This document shows, one piece after another, positions 8,982-17,427 of a stretch of 64,000 nt of DNA (within the stretch, counting starts at the first letter, position 1; each line of letters opens with the position of its first letter). Source of the DNA: UBA1447 sp964627535. GTDB lineage: Bacteria; Bacillota; Clostridia; Oscillospirales; Acutalibacteraceae. The stretch spans positions 15,002-79,001 of the forward strand of contig CAZVJW010000013.1 in assembly GCA_964627535.1 (NCBI GenBank), read 5' to 3'. A program made the position numbers and the translations under genes. The notes beneath the pieces are model-generated. The model saw only the letters and a program-made list of their open reading frames with translations. It made no database searches and was not told the origin of the DNA.

Positions 8982-9860
8982 TCATATTATTCCTTCCAAA
9001 TCGAAAACCGGAACGAATTCCCCGCCCGATGAATTCAGTTCCTGAACATAACCGTTTTCAAATCCGAAGTCAAGCATCGCCGTTACAGCTCTGTTATATT
9101 CGCGTTTTTTTACTTTTCTGTCTAGCGGCGGCATTTTTATTGCAGCACCGCAAGGAGTATATTGACTCATTAAACTGATTGCTGTTTCAGCCGGCAGGTT
9201 ATTGCTTAACCATGTTAGCACTTTGATTGTTTGCATTACATTTCCCGGCAGAACCAAATGACGCACCATCAGCCCGCGGATTGCAATACCGTCTTTATTA
9301 AGCTGTAATTTGCCCACCTGCCGCTGCATTTCGAGAACAGCATTTGATGCGAATTGAAAATAATCTCCGGCATTTGAGTATTTTTTTGAAACAATACTGT
9401 CAACATACTTTAAATCCGGCAAGTAAATATCAACAAGCCCTTCAAGGCACTCGAGCGTTTCAACGGTCTCATAGCCGCTGCTATTGTAAACAACGGGCAC
9501 CGGTGATTTGTATTCGAGTAAAACATCCGCAAGCATCGGAGCGAAATGAGTCGGGTTTACGAGATTGATATTATGGGCACCCTTTTCGATTAGATTGTCA
9601 AAAATATGCATTAAATCTGTTGCGGTTATTTGAGCTCCAAAAAGTTCATGGCTGATTTTAAGATTCTGGCAATAAACACATTTTAATGAACAGCCTGAAA
9701 AAAATATCGTTCCGGAACCCTTCCTGCCGCTGATACAGGGTTCTTCTCCCTCATGCAGCGCAGCCTTTGCCACCGTTATTTTTTCGTTCATCCCGCAAAA
9801 ACCCGGCTTTAAACTCCGGTCAATTCCGCAGCCTCTCGGGCATGTTAAACAAGCTGTCAT
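8982..9860 (-). CDS. Radical SAM protein, PflX-like (COG1313 type)
   Basis: Radical S-adenosylmethionine enzyme of the PflX/pyruvate-formate-lyase-activase-like group. The C-x3-C-x2-C cluster motif is in FSGCSLKCVYCQN. The preceding part has extra cysteines (CLTCPRGCGIDR, GFCG), typical of this subgroup. NPTHFAP, VYNSSGYE and DIYLPDLKY, then RHLVLPGN and SQYTPCG, follow the COG1313 pattern. The ATG at 9860 is preferred over an upstream in-frame TTG at 9869 because the AAAAGGA motif is about 10 bases from the ATG but only about 2 from the TTG. No glycyl-radical enzyme gene is visible nearby, so the target protein cannot be assigned. It lies directly upstream of trhA. Confidence 0.87.
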   Translation of the reverse strand: MTACLTCPRGCGIDRSLKPGFCGMNEKITVAKAALHEGEEPCISGRKGSGTIFFSGCSLKCVYCQNLKISHELFGAQITATDLMHIFDNLIEKGAHNINLVNPTHFAPMLADVLLEYKSPVPVVYNSSGYETVETLECLEGLVDIYLPDLKYVDSIVSKKYSNAGDYFQFASNAVLEMQRQVGKLQLNKDGIAIRGLMVRHLVLPGNVMQTIKVLTWLSNNLPAETAISLMSQYTPCGAAIKMPPLDRKVKKREYNRAVTAMLDFGFENGYVQELNSSGGEFVPVFDLEGII

Positions 9861-9953
9861 AAAATTCAATTCCTTTTCAAGTCAAACACGCTGAGCAAAA
9901 TAAGGATATTATCATTATACAGAAATTTGTAAAAATTTCAATGTCAGCAATGT

Positions 9954-9982
9954 TTGATTTATTCGATTGTATGTAGTATAAT
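9954..9982 (+). promoter_or_regulatory. Predicted sigma-A promoter of coaX
   Basis: TTGATT (9954-9959) and a consensus TATAAT (9977-9982) are separated by exactly 17 bases. The start codon is about 120 bases on. The leader between them contains imperfect repeats of AATAGTTGA, AATAGTGA and AATAGTA (10008-10061). Confidence 0.75.
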
Positions 9983-10102
9983 ACGGTTACGTTGGAAAAA
10001 TGGTTGAGCGATAGTTGAGAATAGTGAAGCAATAGTTGAACAGTGGTAGAACAATAGTACTAGAACGAGCCATCCACTATCTGCTTCGAACGGGGTGAAC
10101 TT

Positions 10103-10879
10103 ATGCTTTTGGCAATCGATATGGGGAACACAAACATAACTCTTGGTGCATACTCGGAAGATACCCTGCTTTTCGTTTCCCGTCTTGCCACGGACAGGGC
10201 AAGAACAACGGACCAGTATGCGGTTGATCTTCTTAATATACTGAATTTGTATAAGGTAACCTCAACCGCGTTCAGCGGCGCTGTAATTGGCTCTGTCGTA
10301 CCGGAGCTGACAACAGCAATTGCCAACGCTGTTGAAAAAATAACTTGTATTAAGCCTATGCTTCTCGGGCCCGGTTTAAAAACCGGCATGAATATACTGA
10401 CGGATAATCCGGCTCAAGTCGGCGCGGACCTTATTGCAGGCGCCGTCGCAGCAGCCTCACAATACCCCTTGCCCTGCCTTGTTGTCGACCTTGGCACTGC
10501 GACAAAGATTAGCATAATCGATGAAAACGGCTCTTTCTGCGGGTGTACAATTTCCGCCGGTGTTTCAATATCTCTTGAAGCGCTTGCGCAGCGCACATCT
10601 CAACTGCCGAATATCAATCTTACCCCTCCGCTGCGCATAATCGGGAAAAACACGGTTGACAGCATGCAGGCCGGCACAGTGTTCGGCGCGGCCGCAATGA
10701 TTGACGGATTATGTGAAAGAATTGAAGAAGAGCTTGGCGAAAATGCCCGCACAATAGTTGCCACCGGCGGGCTCGCACACGATATTGTAATAAGCTGTAA
10801 ACATAACGTTATATATAACGGTGTGCTTGTGCTTGAAGGTCTTAAAATAATATATCAAAAAAATATTAAAGGCAGATAA
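10103..10879 (+). CDS. coaX: Type III pantothenate kinase
   Basis: Phosphorylates pantothenate in the first step of coenzyme A synthesis. The N-terminus LLAIDMGNTNITLGAY is the CoaX phosphate-1 motif. GADLIAGAVAA and VVDLGTATKISII hold the central Asp and phosphate-2 motif, SAGVSISLEAL is the conserved nucleotide and substrate region, and ATGGLA with a C-terminal VLEGL completes the ASKHA-fold pattern. The 258-residue length is usual. The next gene, 75 bases downstream, encodes an ECF S component, which supports a pantothenate uptake-activation pair. A strong promoter lies upstream. Type III enzymes are generally not feedback-inhibited by CoA. Confidence 0.95.
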   Translation: MLLAIDMGNTNITLGAYSEDTLLFVSRLATDRARTTDQYAVDLLNILNLYKVTSTAFSGAVIGSVVPELTTAIANAVEKITCIKPMLLGPGLKTGMNILTDNPAQVGADLIAGAVAAASQYPLPCLVVDLGTATKISIIDENGSFCGCTISAGVSISLEALAQRTSQLPNINLTPPLRIIGKNTVDSMQAGTVFGAAAMIDGLCERIEEELGENARTIVATGGLAHDIVISCKHNVIYNGVLVLEGLKIIYQKNIKGR

Positions 10880-10954
10880 CCCCCGGCTTTTTTCCGCTAA
10901 ATTTTGCGTTGCATCTCTGCTTGACGGAGAGCAGCAGCAAGGAGGAATATAAAA

Positions 10955-11620
10955 ATGTCAACAAACACCACTGCGTCGCACAAAAAGGTTCTGTTTCTGG
11001 CACAATTTTCCATGCTCCTGGCAATTGAAGCTATTGTATGCTTCACACCCTTAGGTTCTCTCCCTGCATTAGGTCCTATTGTCGCAACACTTTCCCATAT
11101 CCCCGTTATTATCACGGCAATTTTACTTGGCACAGGCGCAGGTACAGCAATGGGCTTTGCATTCGGCCTTTTCAGCTTTATTGTTTGGACCTTTACTCCG
11201 CCCGCCGCGATTGTGGCGTTCGCTTTTACGCCTTTTTACAGTTTGGGTGAAATCCAAGGCAATTTCTGGAGCCTCGTAATCTGTTTTGTTCCCCGCATAT
11301 TAATCGGTGTCGTCACCGGGTTATGCTTTAAGGCTTTCACAAAACTTTTTGCAAAGCTTAAAAAGAAGGACGCCTTCGTTTACGGTCTAAGCGGTTTATT
11401 CGGTTCATTAACCAATACTATTCTTGTTTTGGGCGGAATCTACCTCTTCTTTGGAAGGGATTATGCGGCTGCTATCGGCAAAACATACAATCTTTTACTG
11501 GGCATAATCGGTTCAACTATTCTTACCAGCGGAATTCCGGAAGCCGTATTGGGCGCCGTTTTAGCATATGCCATATGCCGTCCGTTAAAAAGTATTCTTG
11601 AGAAGCAAGCAAAGCAGTAA
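10955..11620 (+). CDS. ECF transporter S component, probably pantothenate-specific (PanT-like)
   Basis: Integral membrane substrate-binding subunit of an energy-coupling-factor transporter. It has about six hydrophobic segments and the pattern ALGPIVATLSHIPVIITAILLG in the second segment, which resembles S components. GTGAGTAMGFAFGLFSFI follows, and the C-terminal PEAVLGAVLAYAICRPL is typical. No A or T component is encoded here, as expected for group II ECF systems, where the module is shared and encoded elsewhere. AAGGAGG precedes the ATG well. Pantothenate specificity is inferred only from the coaX neighbour. A shared terminator follows at 11643. Confidence 0.82.
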   Translation: MSTNTTASHKKVLFLAQFSMLLAIEAIVCFTPLGSLPALGPIVATLSHIPVIITAILLGTGAGTAMGFAFGLFSFIVWTFTPPAAIVAFAFTPFYSLGEIQGNFWSLVICFVPRILIGVVTGLCFKAFTKLFAKLKKKDAFVYGLSGLFGSLTNTILVLGGIYLFFGRDYAAAIGKTYNLLLGIIGSTILTSGIPEAVLGAVLAYAICRPLKSILEKQAKQ

Positions 11621-11642
11621 AATTTCATCTTTAAAATAACAA

Positions 11643-11676
11643 AAAACCGGAAGGCCGAGGCCTTCCGGTTTTTGTT
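11643..11676. terminator. Bidirectional terminator between panT-like gene and nrdR
   Basis: A perfect 12-bp stem (arms 11645-11656 and 11659-11670, tight loop) is flanked by A6 on the left and T5 on the right, suiting both converging genes. Confidence 0.92.
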
Positions 11677-11690
11677 TATTATTATAATTT

Positions 11691-12146
11691 TTATTTCTCT
11701 TTTTTTAGCTTCGCCAGTTCATCCATAAAAGTATTGATATCTTTAAACTGTCTGTAAACAGAGGCAAAGCGCACATAAGCAACCTCATCAAGCGACTTTA
11801 AATTTTCCATAACAAGTTCGCCGATGTGGCCTGTGGTTACTTCGCGGTCAAGCGAGTTTTGCAAAGCGAGTTCAATTCCGGAAACTGCCGCTTCAAGATT
11901 TTCTATTGAAACGGGGCGTTTTTCACACGCGCGAAGCATCCCGTTAAGGAGCTTGTTTCTGTCAAACACCTCTCGTGATTTATCTTTTTTAACAACGATA
12001 ATCGGTACAGTTTCAATTATCTCATACGTTGTAAACCTTTTGGCACAGTTGATGCATTCTCTGCGGCGGCGAATCCGCTCGCCTTCATCTGTCGGGCGTG
12101 AGTCAATTACCTTGCTCTCTTCAAAACTGCAAAACGGACATTTCAC
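11691..12146 (-). CDS. nrdR: Transcriptional repressor NrdR
   Basis: Nucleotide-sensing repressor of ribonucleotide reductase genes. The N-terminal zinc ribbon has the two cysteine pairs in KCPFC and RRRECINCAKRFTTYE, followed by an ATP-cone domain (about 45-140: VPIIVVKKDKSREVFDRNKL to YVRFASVYRQFKDI). I chose the GTG at 12146 because it yields the near-universal MKCPFC start and is about 10 bases from AGGA; an in-frame GTG at 12155 would leave no spacing. Length becomes 151 residues. No nrd structural genes are in the window. A 16-base-spaced promoter lies upstream. Confidence 0.94.
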   Translation of the reverse strand: MKCPFCSFEESKVIDSRPTDEGERIRRRRECINCAKRFTTYEIIETVPIIVVKKDKSREVFDRNKLLNGMLRACEKRPVSIENLEAAVSGIELALQNSLDREVTTGHIGELVMENLKSLDEVAYVRFASVYRQFKDINTFMDELAKLKKEK

Positions 12147-12185
12147 GCTTATCACATCCTAATATAAAAATTAAGCATTAAAATT

Positions 12186-12213
12186 ATTATACCATATATA
12201 CAGCAGAATGCAA
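12186..12213 (-). promoter_or_regulatory. Predicted sigma-A promoter of nrdR
   Basis: On the minus strand TTGCAT (12208-12213) and consensus TATAAT (12186-12191) are separated by 16 bases, about 40 bases before the nrdR start. Confidence 0.65.
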
Positions 12214-12221
12214 GGAAAATA

Positions 12222-13007
12222 TCACAACATCTGCTCCACGTGTTCCATAAAACGCATGGCGTTTGTAATTTGCCGGTCATTTTCAAAATTGCTGCGATAA
12301 AGTTCGATGATATAATCCCCTTTATATCCGGCGGTGTTCATTTCGGCAAGCAGTCGAACAAAATCAAACTCTCCGTCGCCGGGCGGTAAACAGTCATGCT
12401 GCTCGTTTAAGTCGCTTATATGGACATGAACAATGCTGCCCGAAAGCGCCTCAACAAATTCAAACGGCGAATAGCCCGCGCGGGCAGCCTGCTTTAAATC
12501 CAGCACGATTTTTAAATTGTCACCGATAGCTTTTTTCATATCGACCAATAGATTTAATGACTGGGCACGGTAATGGACAACATTTTCCTGAGCAACTGTT
12601 ATCCCCTGTTCTTTGCCCTTCTCCGCAAGCTTTGCGAACCTTTCAAAATACTGTTCGTCCGTGAAATAATTTGACGCCTTACCTCCGTGAATAACAAGAA
12701 TTTCAGCGCCGATGATGTTGGCCGCTGAGAAATATTTTTTATACAGCTCCAAAGTATCGGTAAATCGGCGTTCATACTCACTGAAAAGAAGATAAGGTTC
12801 TCCATAAGATAAAAAAGGATGAACTGATGGGATACGCATTCCGAAATCGTTTCTTATTCGGCAAATTTCTTTCAGGAAGTTGTTTTCAAGCTCGGAAAAT
12901 GAGTTGAAAAATATTTCGCATGTTTTCACGCCAAGCGAAGCAATTTTCTTAAAAGCAATTTCTGTTTCCAACGGATAATAACAGGATGTTGAAACACCGA
13001 TTCCCAT
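12222..13007 (-). CDS. Sugar phosphate isomerase/epimerase family TIM-barrel protein
   Basis: AP-endonuclease-2-like TIM barrel (xylose isomerase-like superfamily). Motifs in strand order are MGIGVSTSCYYPLE, KTCEIFFNSFSE, IPSVHPFLSYGEP, EILVIHGGKAS, TVAQENVVHYRA, KIVLDLKQAARAG, VHVHISDLNEQHDCLPPGDGEFDF and YIIELYR. The E, D, H and E residues in these stretches match the metal-ligand pattern of the family. The ATG at 13007 is chosen over a longer frame beginning at 13094 because AAGGAG sits 8 bases upstream and the protein then starts at the first barrel strand. It has 261 residues and stands alone between nrdR and groESL. Its substrate cannot be told from context. Confidence 0.85.
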   Translation of the reverse strand: MGIGVSTSCYYPLETEIAFKKIASLGVKTCEIFFNSFSELENNFLKEICRIRNDFGMRIPSVHPFLSYGEPYLLFSEYERRFTDTLELYKKYFSAANIIGAEILVIHGGKASNYFTDEQYFERFAKLAEKGKEQGITVAQENVVHYRAQSLNLLVDMKKAIGDNLKIVLDLKQAARAGYSPFEFVEALSGSIVHVHISDLNEQHDCLPPGDGEFDFVRLLAEMNTAGYKGDYIIELYRSNFENDRQITNAMRFMEHVEQML

Positions 13008-13180
13008 CGCGCGGCTCCTTTCTGCAATACCAACAGACAGCGGCAAGGTATGATAGTTTATAAAAATAATAGCATGAAGGAGTATTAAAAGCAATATGCC
13101 TCAGACGAATGCTATTTCACTTTGTTTTTTAAATCAGCTTTAAGAATTTATGACATAATTGTTAACATTTAAAAAAGCAC

Positions 13181-13209
13181 TTGATTTTTGCACAGGAAAT
13201 GACTACAAT
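13181..13209 (+). promoter_or_regulatory. Heat-shock operon promoter (sigma-A type) of groESL
   Basis: TTGATT (13181-13186) and TACAAT (13204-13209) have a 17-base spacer. The CIRCE operator begins 5 bases after the -10 box, over the predicted transcription start. Confidence 0.85.
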
Positions 13210-13214
13210 ATCAG

Positions 13215-13241
13215 TTAGCACTCGGAGCGGTTGAGTGCTAA
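13215..13241 (+). promoter_or_regulatory. CIRCE operator (HrcA binding site)
   Basis: TTAGCACTC (13215-13223), 9 bases, then GAGTGCTAA (13233-13241): a perfect match to the CIRCE inverted repeat. It implies HrcA repression of groESL; hrcA itself is not in the window. Confidence 0.98.
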
Positions 13242-13307
13242 TATAATTCTTAAGGCTATGAGCAAAATTTGCTCTGCCAAAATAAACAATATTTGGGAGG
13301 AATTTAA

Positions 13308-13592
13308 ATGACAATCAAACCACTTGCAGACCGCGTCGTTGTTAAGCTTATTGAGGTTGAAGAAACCACAAGCAGCGGCATCATTCTTGCAGCTTCTGCC
13401 CAGGAAAAACCCCAGATTGCAGAAGTTATCGCTGTCGGTCCGGGGGGACTTGTTGACGGCAAAGAAGTGACTATGTATGTCCATGTAGGCGATAGGGTTA
13501 TTACAAGCAAGTACTCAGGAACAGAAGTGAAACTTGACAAAGAAGAGTTCACTATTGTTCGTCAGAGCGACATTCTTGCAGTTGTTGAATAA
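13308..13592 (+). CDS. groES: Co-chaperonin GroES
   Basis: The 10-kDa lid of the GroEL folding chamber. The 94-residue sequence has the family features: TIKPLADRVVVK at the N-terminus, the mobile loop around ETTSSGIILAASAQEKPQ, VIAVGPG, the VGDRVITSKYSGTEVK roof region, and the C-terminal DILAVVE. GGGAGG precedes the ATG. It is separated from groEL by 20 bases with an AGGAGG site and is controlled by the CIRCE promoter. Confidence 0.98.
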   Translation: MTIKPLADRVVVKLIEVEETTSSGIILAASAQEKPQIAEVIAVGPGGLVDGKEVTMYVHVGDRVITSKYSGTEVKLDKEEFTIVRQSDILAVVE

Positions 13593-13612
13593 GAAATTAG
13601 GAGGAAACAAAA

Positions 13613-15253
13613 ATGGCTAAACAAATTATTTACGGAGAAGAAGCCCGCAAGGTTCTTTTGACGGGTATTGACAAACTCGCAAACACAGTTAAAATCACGC
13701 TCGGCCCCAAAGGCAGAAACGTTGTTCTTGACAAAAAATACGGTGCTCCGCTTATCACCAATGACGGTGTTACCATCGCGAAAGAAATCGAACTGGAAGA
13801 CGCTTTTGAAAACATGGGTGCTCAGCTCATCAAAGAAGTTGCCACCAAGACAAACGATGTTGCCGGCGACGGCACCACAACCGCTACCCTGCTCGCGCAA
13901 ATACTCGTCCGCGAAGGCATGAAAAATGTCACCTCCGGCGCAAACCCGATGGTTGTTAAAAAAGGCATTCAAAAGGCAGTCGATGCCGCTGTAAAAGCGC
14001 TTAAAGAGAATTCAAAACCGGTTAAGGACAGTAAAGATATCGCCCGCATCGCGACAATTTCTTCCAGCGATGAGGAACTGGGCAATATCATAGCCGACGC
14101 AATGGCAAAAGTTACCTCCGACGGCGTTATCACGGTTGAAGAGAGCAAAATTGCCGTGACCGATTCCGATGTTGTTGAAGGTATGCAGTTTGACCGCGGT
14201 TATATCTCCCCTTATATGGTTACCGATACCGATAAAATGGAAGCTGTTATTGATGATGCTTACCTGCTTATTACTGACAAAAAGATTTCCAACATTCAGG
14301 AAATACTGCCGCTGCTTGAAAAAATCCTTCAATCCGGTAAAAAGCTTGTTATCGTTGCAGAAGATGTTGAGGGTGAGGCTCTTTCCACAATCCTTGTCAA
14401 CAAGCTTCGCGGAACATTCACTTGCGTCGCGGTTAAGGCACCCGGTTTTGGCGACAGACGCAAAGAAATGCTGCAGGATATTGCTATTCTTACCGGCGGC
14501 GAAGTCATCACTGCCGACCTCGGCCTTGAATTAAAAGAAACCGAAATCACCCAGCTCGGTAAAGCCCGTCAAGTTAAGGTATCGAAAGAAAACACCATCA
14601 TCGTTGACGGCGCGGGAGAAAAAGCAGCAATCAACTCCCGTATAGCTCAAATCAAGGTTCAAATTGAAAACACAACATCCGATTTCGACCGTGAAAAGCT
14701 TCAGGAAAGGCTTGCTAAGCTTTCCGGCGGTGTTGCCGTTATCAGAGTCGGCGCGGCAACCGAAACCGAAATGAAAGAAAAGAAGCTTCGCATCGAAGAT
14801 GCTCTTGCGGCCACAAAAGCAGCTGTTGAAGAAGGCAGCCTGCCCGGCGGCGGCGTAGCATTACTGAATGTAATCGCCGATGTCGAGAAACTGCTTGTAG
14901 CCGAAGATCCGGATGAAAAGACGGGCATCAAGCTTGTTATCAAGGCACTTGAAGCTCCGATTCGTCAAATAGCAGAAAACGCCGGCCTTGAAGGCTCGGT
15001 TATCGTTAACGCCATCATAGCATCCGGCAAAAAGGCTTACGGCTATGATTTCGCCAAGGATAAATACACCGATATGGCAAAAGCCGGCATCCTCGACCCG
15101 ACAAAGGTCGTCCGCTCGGCATTGCAAAACGCGGCTTCCGTAGCCGGCATGGTGCTTACCACCGAAAGCCTCGTTGCGGATAAGCCCAACCCCGCAGCAG
15201 ACGCCGCAACCGCAGCCGCTATGGCAGGCCAAGGCGGCGGTGGAATGTATTAA
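13613..15253 (+). CDS. groEL: Chaperonin GroEL
   Basis: The 60-kDa chaperonin, a tetradecameric ATP-dependent folding machine. It starts AKQIIYGEEARKVLLTG and carries KITLGPKGRNVVLDKKYG, the ATP-site DGTTTAT (with GDGTTTA Asp residues), the family signature AAVEEGSLPGGGVALL and the C-terminal GGGGMY tail. Its 546 residues match the standard length. Codon use and composition are like the surrounding core genes. Transcription should end at the 24-base palindrome 24 bases after the stop. Confidence 0.99.
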   Translation: MAKQIIYGEEARKVLLTGIDKLANTVKITLGPKGRNVVLDKKYGAPLITNDGVTIAKEIELEDAFENMGAQLIKEVATKTNDVAGDGTTTATLLAQILVREGMKNVTSGANPMVVKKGIQKAVDAAVKALKENSKPVKDSKDIARIATISSSDEELGNIIADAMAKVTSDGVITVEESKIAVTDSDVVEGMQFDRGYISPYMVTDTDKMEAVIDDAYLLITDKKISNIQEILPLLEKILQSGKKLVIVAEDVEGEALSTILVNKLRGTFTCVAVKAPGFGDRRKEMLQDIAILTGGEVITADLGLELKETEITQLGKARQVKVSKENTIIVDGAGEKAAINSRIAQIKVQIENTTSDFDREKLQERLAKLSGGVAVIRVGAATETEMKEKKLRIEDALAATKAAVEEGSLPGGGVALLNVIADVEKLLVAEDPDEKTGIKLVIKALEAPIRQIAENAGLEGSVIVNAIIASGKKAYGYDFAKDKYTDMAKAGILDPTKVVRSALQNAASVAGMVLTTESLVADKPNPAADAATAAAMAGQGGGGMY

Positions 15254-15277
15254 TCCCCTGCTTTATATTGAAATGTT

Positions 15278-15308
15278 GGAGCGTGCCCGCGGGCACGCTC
15301 CTTTTTTT
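15278..15308 (+). terminator. Terminator of groESL, built from a 24-base perfect palindrome
   Basis: GGAGCGTGCCCG and its reverse complement are joined head to head (15278-15301) and followed by a T7 run. The same 24-base palindrome recurs at 26212-26235, on the other side of the accessory island. Confidence 0.9.
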
Positions 15309-15429
15309 CTCCGTTCTTGCCTCGCCTATGTTAGGTTATTCCTCTGCTAGAGGAAATGTCACGCAGTGACAAAAGAGTGCCTGTTTTCGGAGAAAAAGGT
15401 GGCGCGCGAGAGCGTGACGGAGAGGTTGA

Positions 15430-15480
15430 CCGCCGTTCTTTATCTACCAATTAAAATCTAATGTCTAACATCTGGCGTAG
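15430..15480 (-). repeat. 51-base repeat, left copy (inverted partner at 25616)
   Basis: In reverse complement this stretch matches 25616-25666 at about 45 of 51 positions by eye. The two copies lie on either side of the restriction-modification and ATPase genes in opposite orientation. Confidence 0.85.
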
Positions 15481-15549
15481 TCGGAGAGGTAGATTTTCCT
15501 CCTTTCGAAAGGAGGTTAACCGCTTAGGCTAAAGCTCGGCTTTAATATC

Positions 15550-15570
15550 AGCTAAAGCCGAGCTTTAGCT
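15550..15570. repeat. 21-base hairpin repeat (AGCTAAAGC-CGA-GCTTTAGCT)
   Basis: Perfect 9-bp stem with a 3-base loop. Identical copies occur at 25745, 25768 and 25978. Confidence 0.85.
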
Positions 15571-15605
15571 TGGGTGTTAGGATTCTTGGCTCCTTTTCCA
15601 AAGGA

Positions 15606-15633
15606 GCTGGCGCCGTATGGCGACTGAGGATTT
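15606..15633 (+). repeat. CTGGCGCCG..GGCGACTGA repeat, first copy
   Basis: Matches 24007-24034 at about 25 of 28 bases. A related inverted form is seen near 23356-23390. Repeats of this kind (GGAGCT...GGCGACTGAGG) are common between genes in Clostridia. Confidence 0.65.
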
Positions 15634-15656
15634 ACTTGGCTCCCATTTGCTAAGGG

Positions 15657-15710
15657 GAGCTGGCACGTTTAACTAATCCCAAAGATTTTCAGGGATTAGT
15701 TTTAGTGACT
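15657..15710 (+). repeat. 54-base direct repeat, left copy
   Basis: Nearly identical to 23833-23886, in the same orientation. It contains a hairpin ACTAATCCC...GGGATTAGT whose arms equal the ends of the 100-bp inverted-repeat elements, so it may be an internally deleted relative of them. Confidence 0.85.
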
Positions 15711-15818
15711 GAGAGGTAGTTCCCAGTCCCCTTTATCGTACACCAAACGGATATTTCACAAGTTTATGCTGTAATCGAAAATATTTTGCAAAAAGCTATA
15801 TAAAATCTAATAGTAATA

Positions 15819-15827
15819 TGATATAAT
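15819..15827 (+). promoter_or_regulatory. Extended -10 promoter of the hsd operon
   Basis: TGATATAAT, a consensus TATAAT at 15822-15827 with an upstream TG, stands 35 bases before the hsdM ATG. No good -35 hexamer is seen at the normal distance. Confidence 0.55.
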
Positions 15828-15862
15828 CATAAAAATATGCAAATAGCATCGGAGGATTTACA

Positions 15863-17413
15863 ATGGCTGAATTGAGAAAAGAAGATTTATGGGCAATGGC
15901 CGACAAACTTAGAAATAACATGGATGCTGCCGAATATAAGCATGTTTGCTTAGGACTGATCTTCCTAAAATACATTTCGGACAGTTTTGAAAATGCATTT
16001 CAAGAGGTAACACAAGATGAATATGCTGATCCGGAGGATAAGGACGAATATACCGCTAAAAATGTTTTCTGGGTACCGCCGGAATCTCGTTGGGCGGACA
16101 TTAAGGCAAAGGCAAAAACTCCTGAAATCGGTCAGATAATTGATAATGCAATGTATCTAATTGAAAAAGAAAACTCTTCGCTGAGAGGTGTTCTGCCCAA
16201 GGATTTTGCTCGTGCGTCGTTGGATAAAACCGCCCTTGGTCAGTTGGTTGACCTTCTCGCGAATATTGAAATCGGAAATGACCCCAACAAAGATACTCTC
16301 GGAACGGTTTATGAATATTTCCTCGGCAAATTCGCGAGAACCGAGGGAAAGCTCGGCGGTGAGTTCTATACACCACGCAGCGTTGTTGAATTGATTGTAA
16401 AAATGATAGAGCCGCATGACGGCAGGGTTTATGACCCATGCTGCGGTTCAGGCGGAATGTTTGTTCAAAGTGAGAAATTTGTTGAAGAAAGGCAAGGCCG
16501 AATTGACGGTCAGCTTGCTATTTATGGGCAAGAATCTAACTATAATACATGGAAGCTTTGCAGAATGAATCTTGCAATCCGTGGAATTGACGCAAATCTT
16601 GGGCAGCAAAATGCCGACTCTTTTCATAATGACCAGCACAAGAGCTTAAAAGCGGATTATATTATGGCGAATCCACCGTTCAATGTCAGTGATTGGGGTG
16701 GCGAGCGTTTAATCGATGACGCTCGTTGGGAGAAGTATGGAATACCGCCAACAGGTAATGCCAACTATGCTTGGATTTTGCACATGCTTTATCATTTAGC
16801 ACCAAGCGGTACAGCCGGATTTGTGCTTTCAAACGGTTCACTCTCTACATCTTCCATCAGTGAATACTCAATCCGTAAAAATCTTATTGAAGATGATAAA
16901 ATTGATTGCATAGTTACTTTACCGGGTGGATTGTTTTCGACCACCTCTATTCCTGTAAGTCTTTGGTTTATAACAAGGAACAAGCTAAAAAATGGACATC
17001 GCGATAGAAGAGGCGAAATCTTGTTCATAGACGCAAGAAATGTTGAAACTGAGAATATGGAGGACAGTAGAACTCAGAGAAAGTTGTCGGAGAGAAATAT
17101 CGACGATATTACAGCAGTATATCATTCTTTCAGAAATCACGATAAAAAAGCGATTCGTGATGATAAGACTGAAATCAGCTATGAAGATCAGCCCGGGTTC
17201 TGTAAAATTGCCACATTTGAAGAAATTAGAGTAAAAGATTATAACCTTACCCCTGCAAGCTATGTTGGCGTAACGCCGACTGTTGAAGTTGGCGAGACAT
17301 TTGATGTGACTATGGACAGGCTCACAAAACAGCTTTCATCTGTTTTGGCTGAGTCAAGAGAGATTGATAAAGAGATTGCAAAACAGCTTGGGAGTATCGG
17401 TTGGAAAATATAG
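15863..17413 (+). CDS. hsdM: Type I restriction-modification DNA methyltransferase subunit
   Basis: N6-adenine methyltransferase subunit of a type I R-M complex. The N-terminal HsdM region (LWAMADKLRNNMDAAEYKH) precedes a methylase domain with motif I DPCCGSGGMF (residues 191-200) and catalytic motif IV NPPF (270-273). The 516-residue length is standard. GGAGGA precedes the ATG well. It is first in the operon hsdM-hsdS-FRG-hsdR; the gap to hsdS is 14 bases. Codon use is more AT-rich than in groEL next door, in line with horizontal acquisition. The gene looks intact, but with hsdS broken it may be without a partner. Confidence 0.96.
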   Translation: MAELRKEDLWAMADKLRNNMDAAEYKHVCLGLIFLKYISDSFENAFQEVTQDEYADPEDKDEYTAKNVFWVPPESRWADIKAKAKTPEIGQIIDNAMYLIEKENSSLRGVLPKDFARASLDKTALGQLVDLLANIEIGNDPNKDTLGTVYEYFLGKFARTEGKLGGEFYTPRSVVELIVKMIEPHDGRVYDPCCGSGGMFVQSEKFVEERQGRIDGQLAIYGQESNYNTWKLCRMNLAIRGIDANLGQQNADSFHNDQHKSLKADYIMANPPFNVSDWGGERLIDDARWEKYGIPPTGNANYAWILHMLYHLAPSGTAGFVLSNGSLSTSSISEYSIRKNLIEDDKIDCIVTLPGGLFSTTSIPVSLWFITRNKLKNGHRDRRGEILFIDARNVETENMEDSRTQRKLSERNIDDITAVYHSFRNHDKKAIRDDKTEISYEDQPGFCKIATFEEIRVKDYNLTPASYVGVTPTVEVGETFDVTMDRLTKQLSSVLAESREIDKEIAKQLGSIGWKI

Positions 17414-17427
17414 AAAGGACTCAAAAT

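Larger units (their letters stand above)
15310..15818. other. Repeat-rich intergenic region, no gene
   Basis: No credible coding frame. It holds a 51-base repeat (15430-15480), short hairpins based on TAAAGC and AGCTAAAG, a GGCGCCG/GGCGACTGA-type repeat (15606-15633) and the 54-base direct repeat (15657-15710). All have partners in the two later intergenic regions. Confidence 0.85.
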
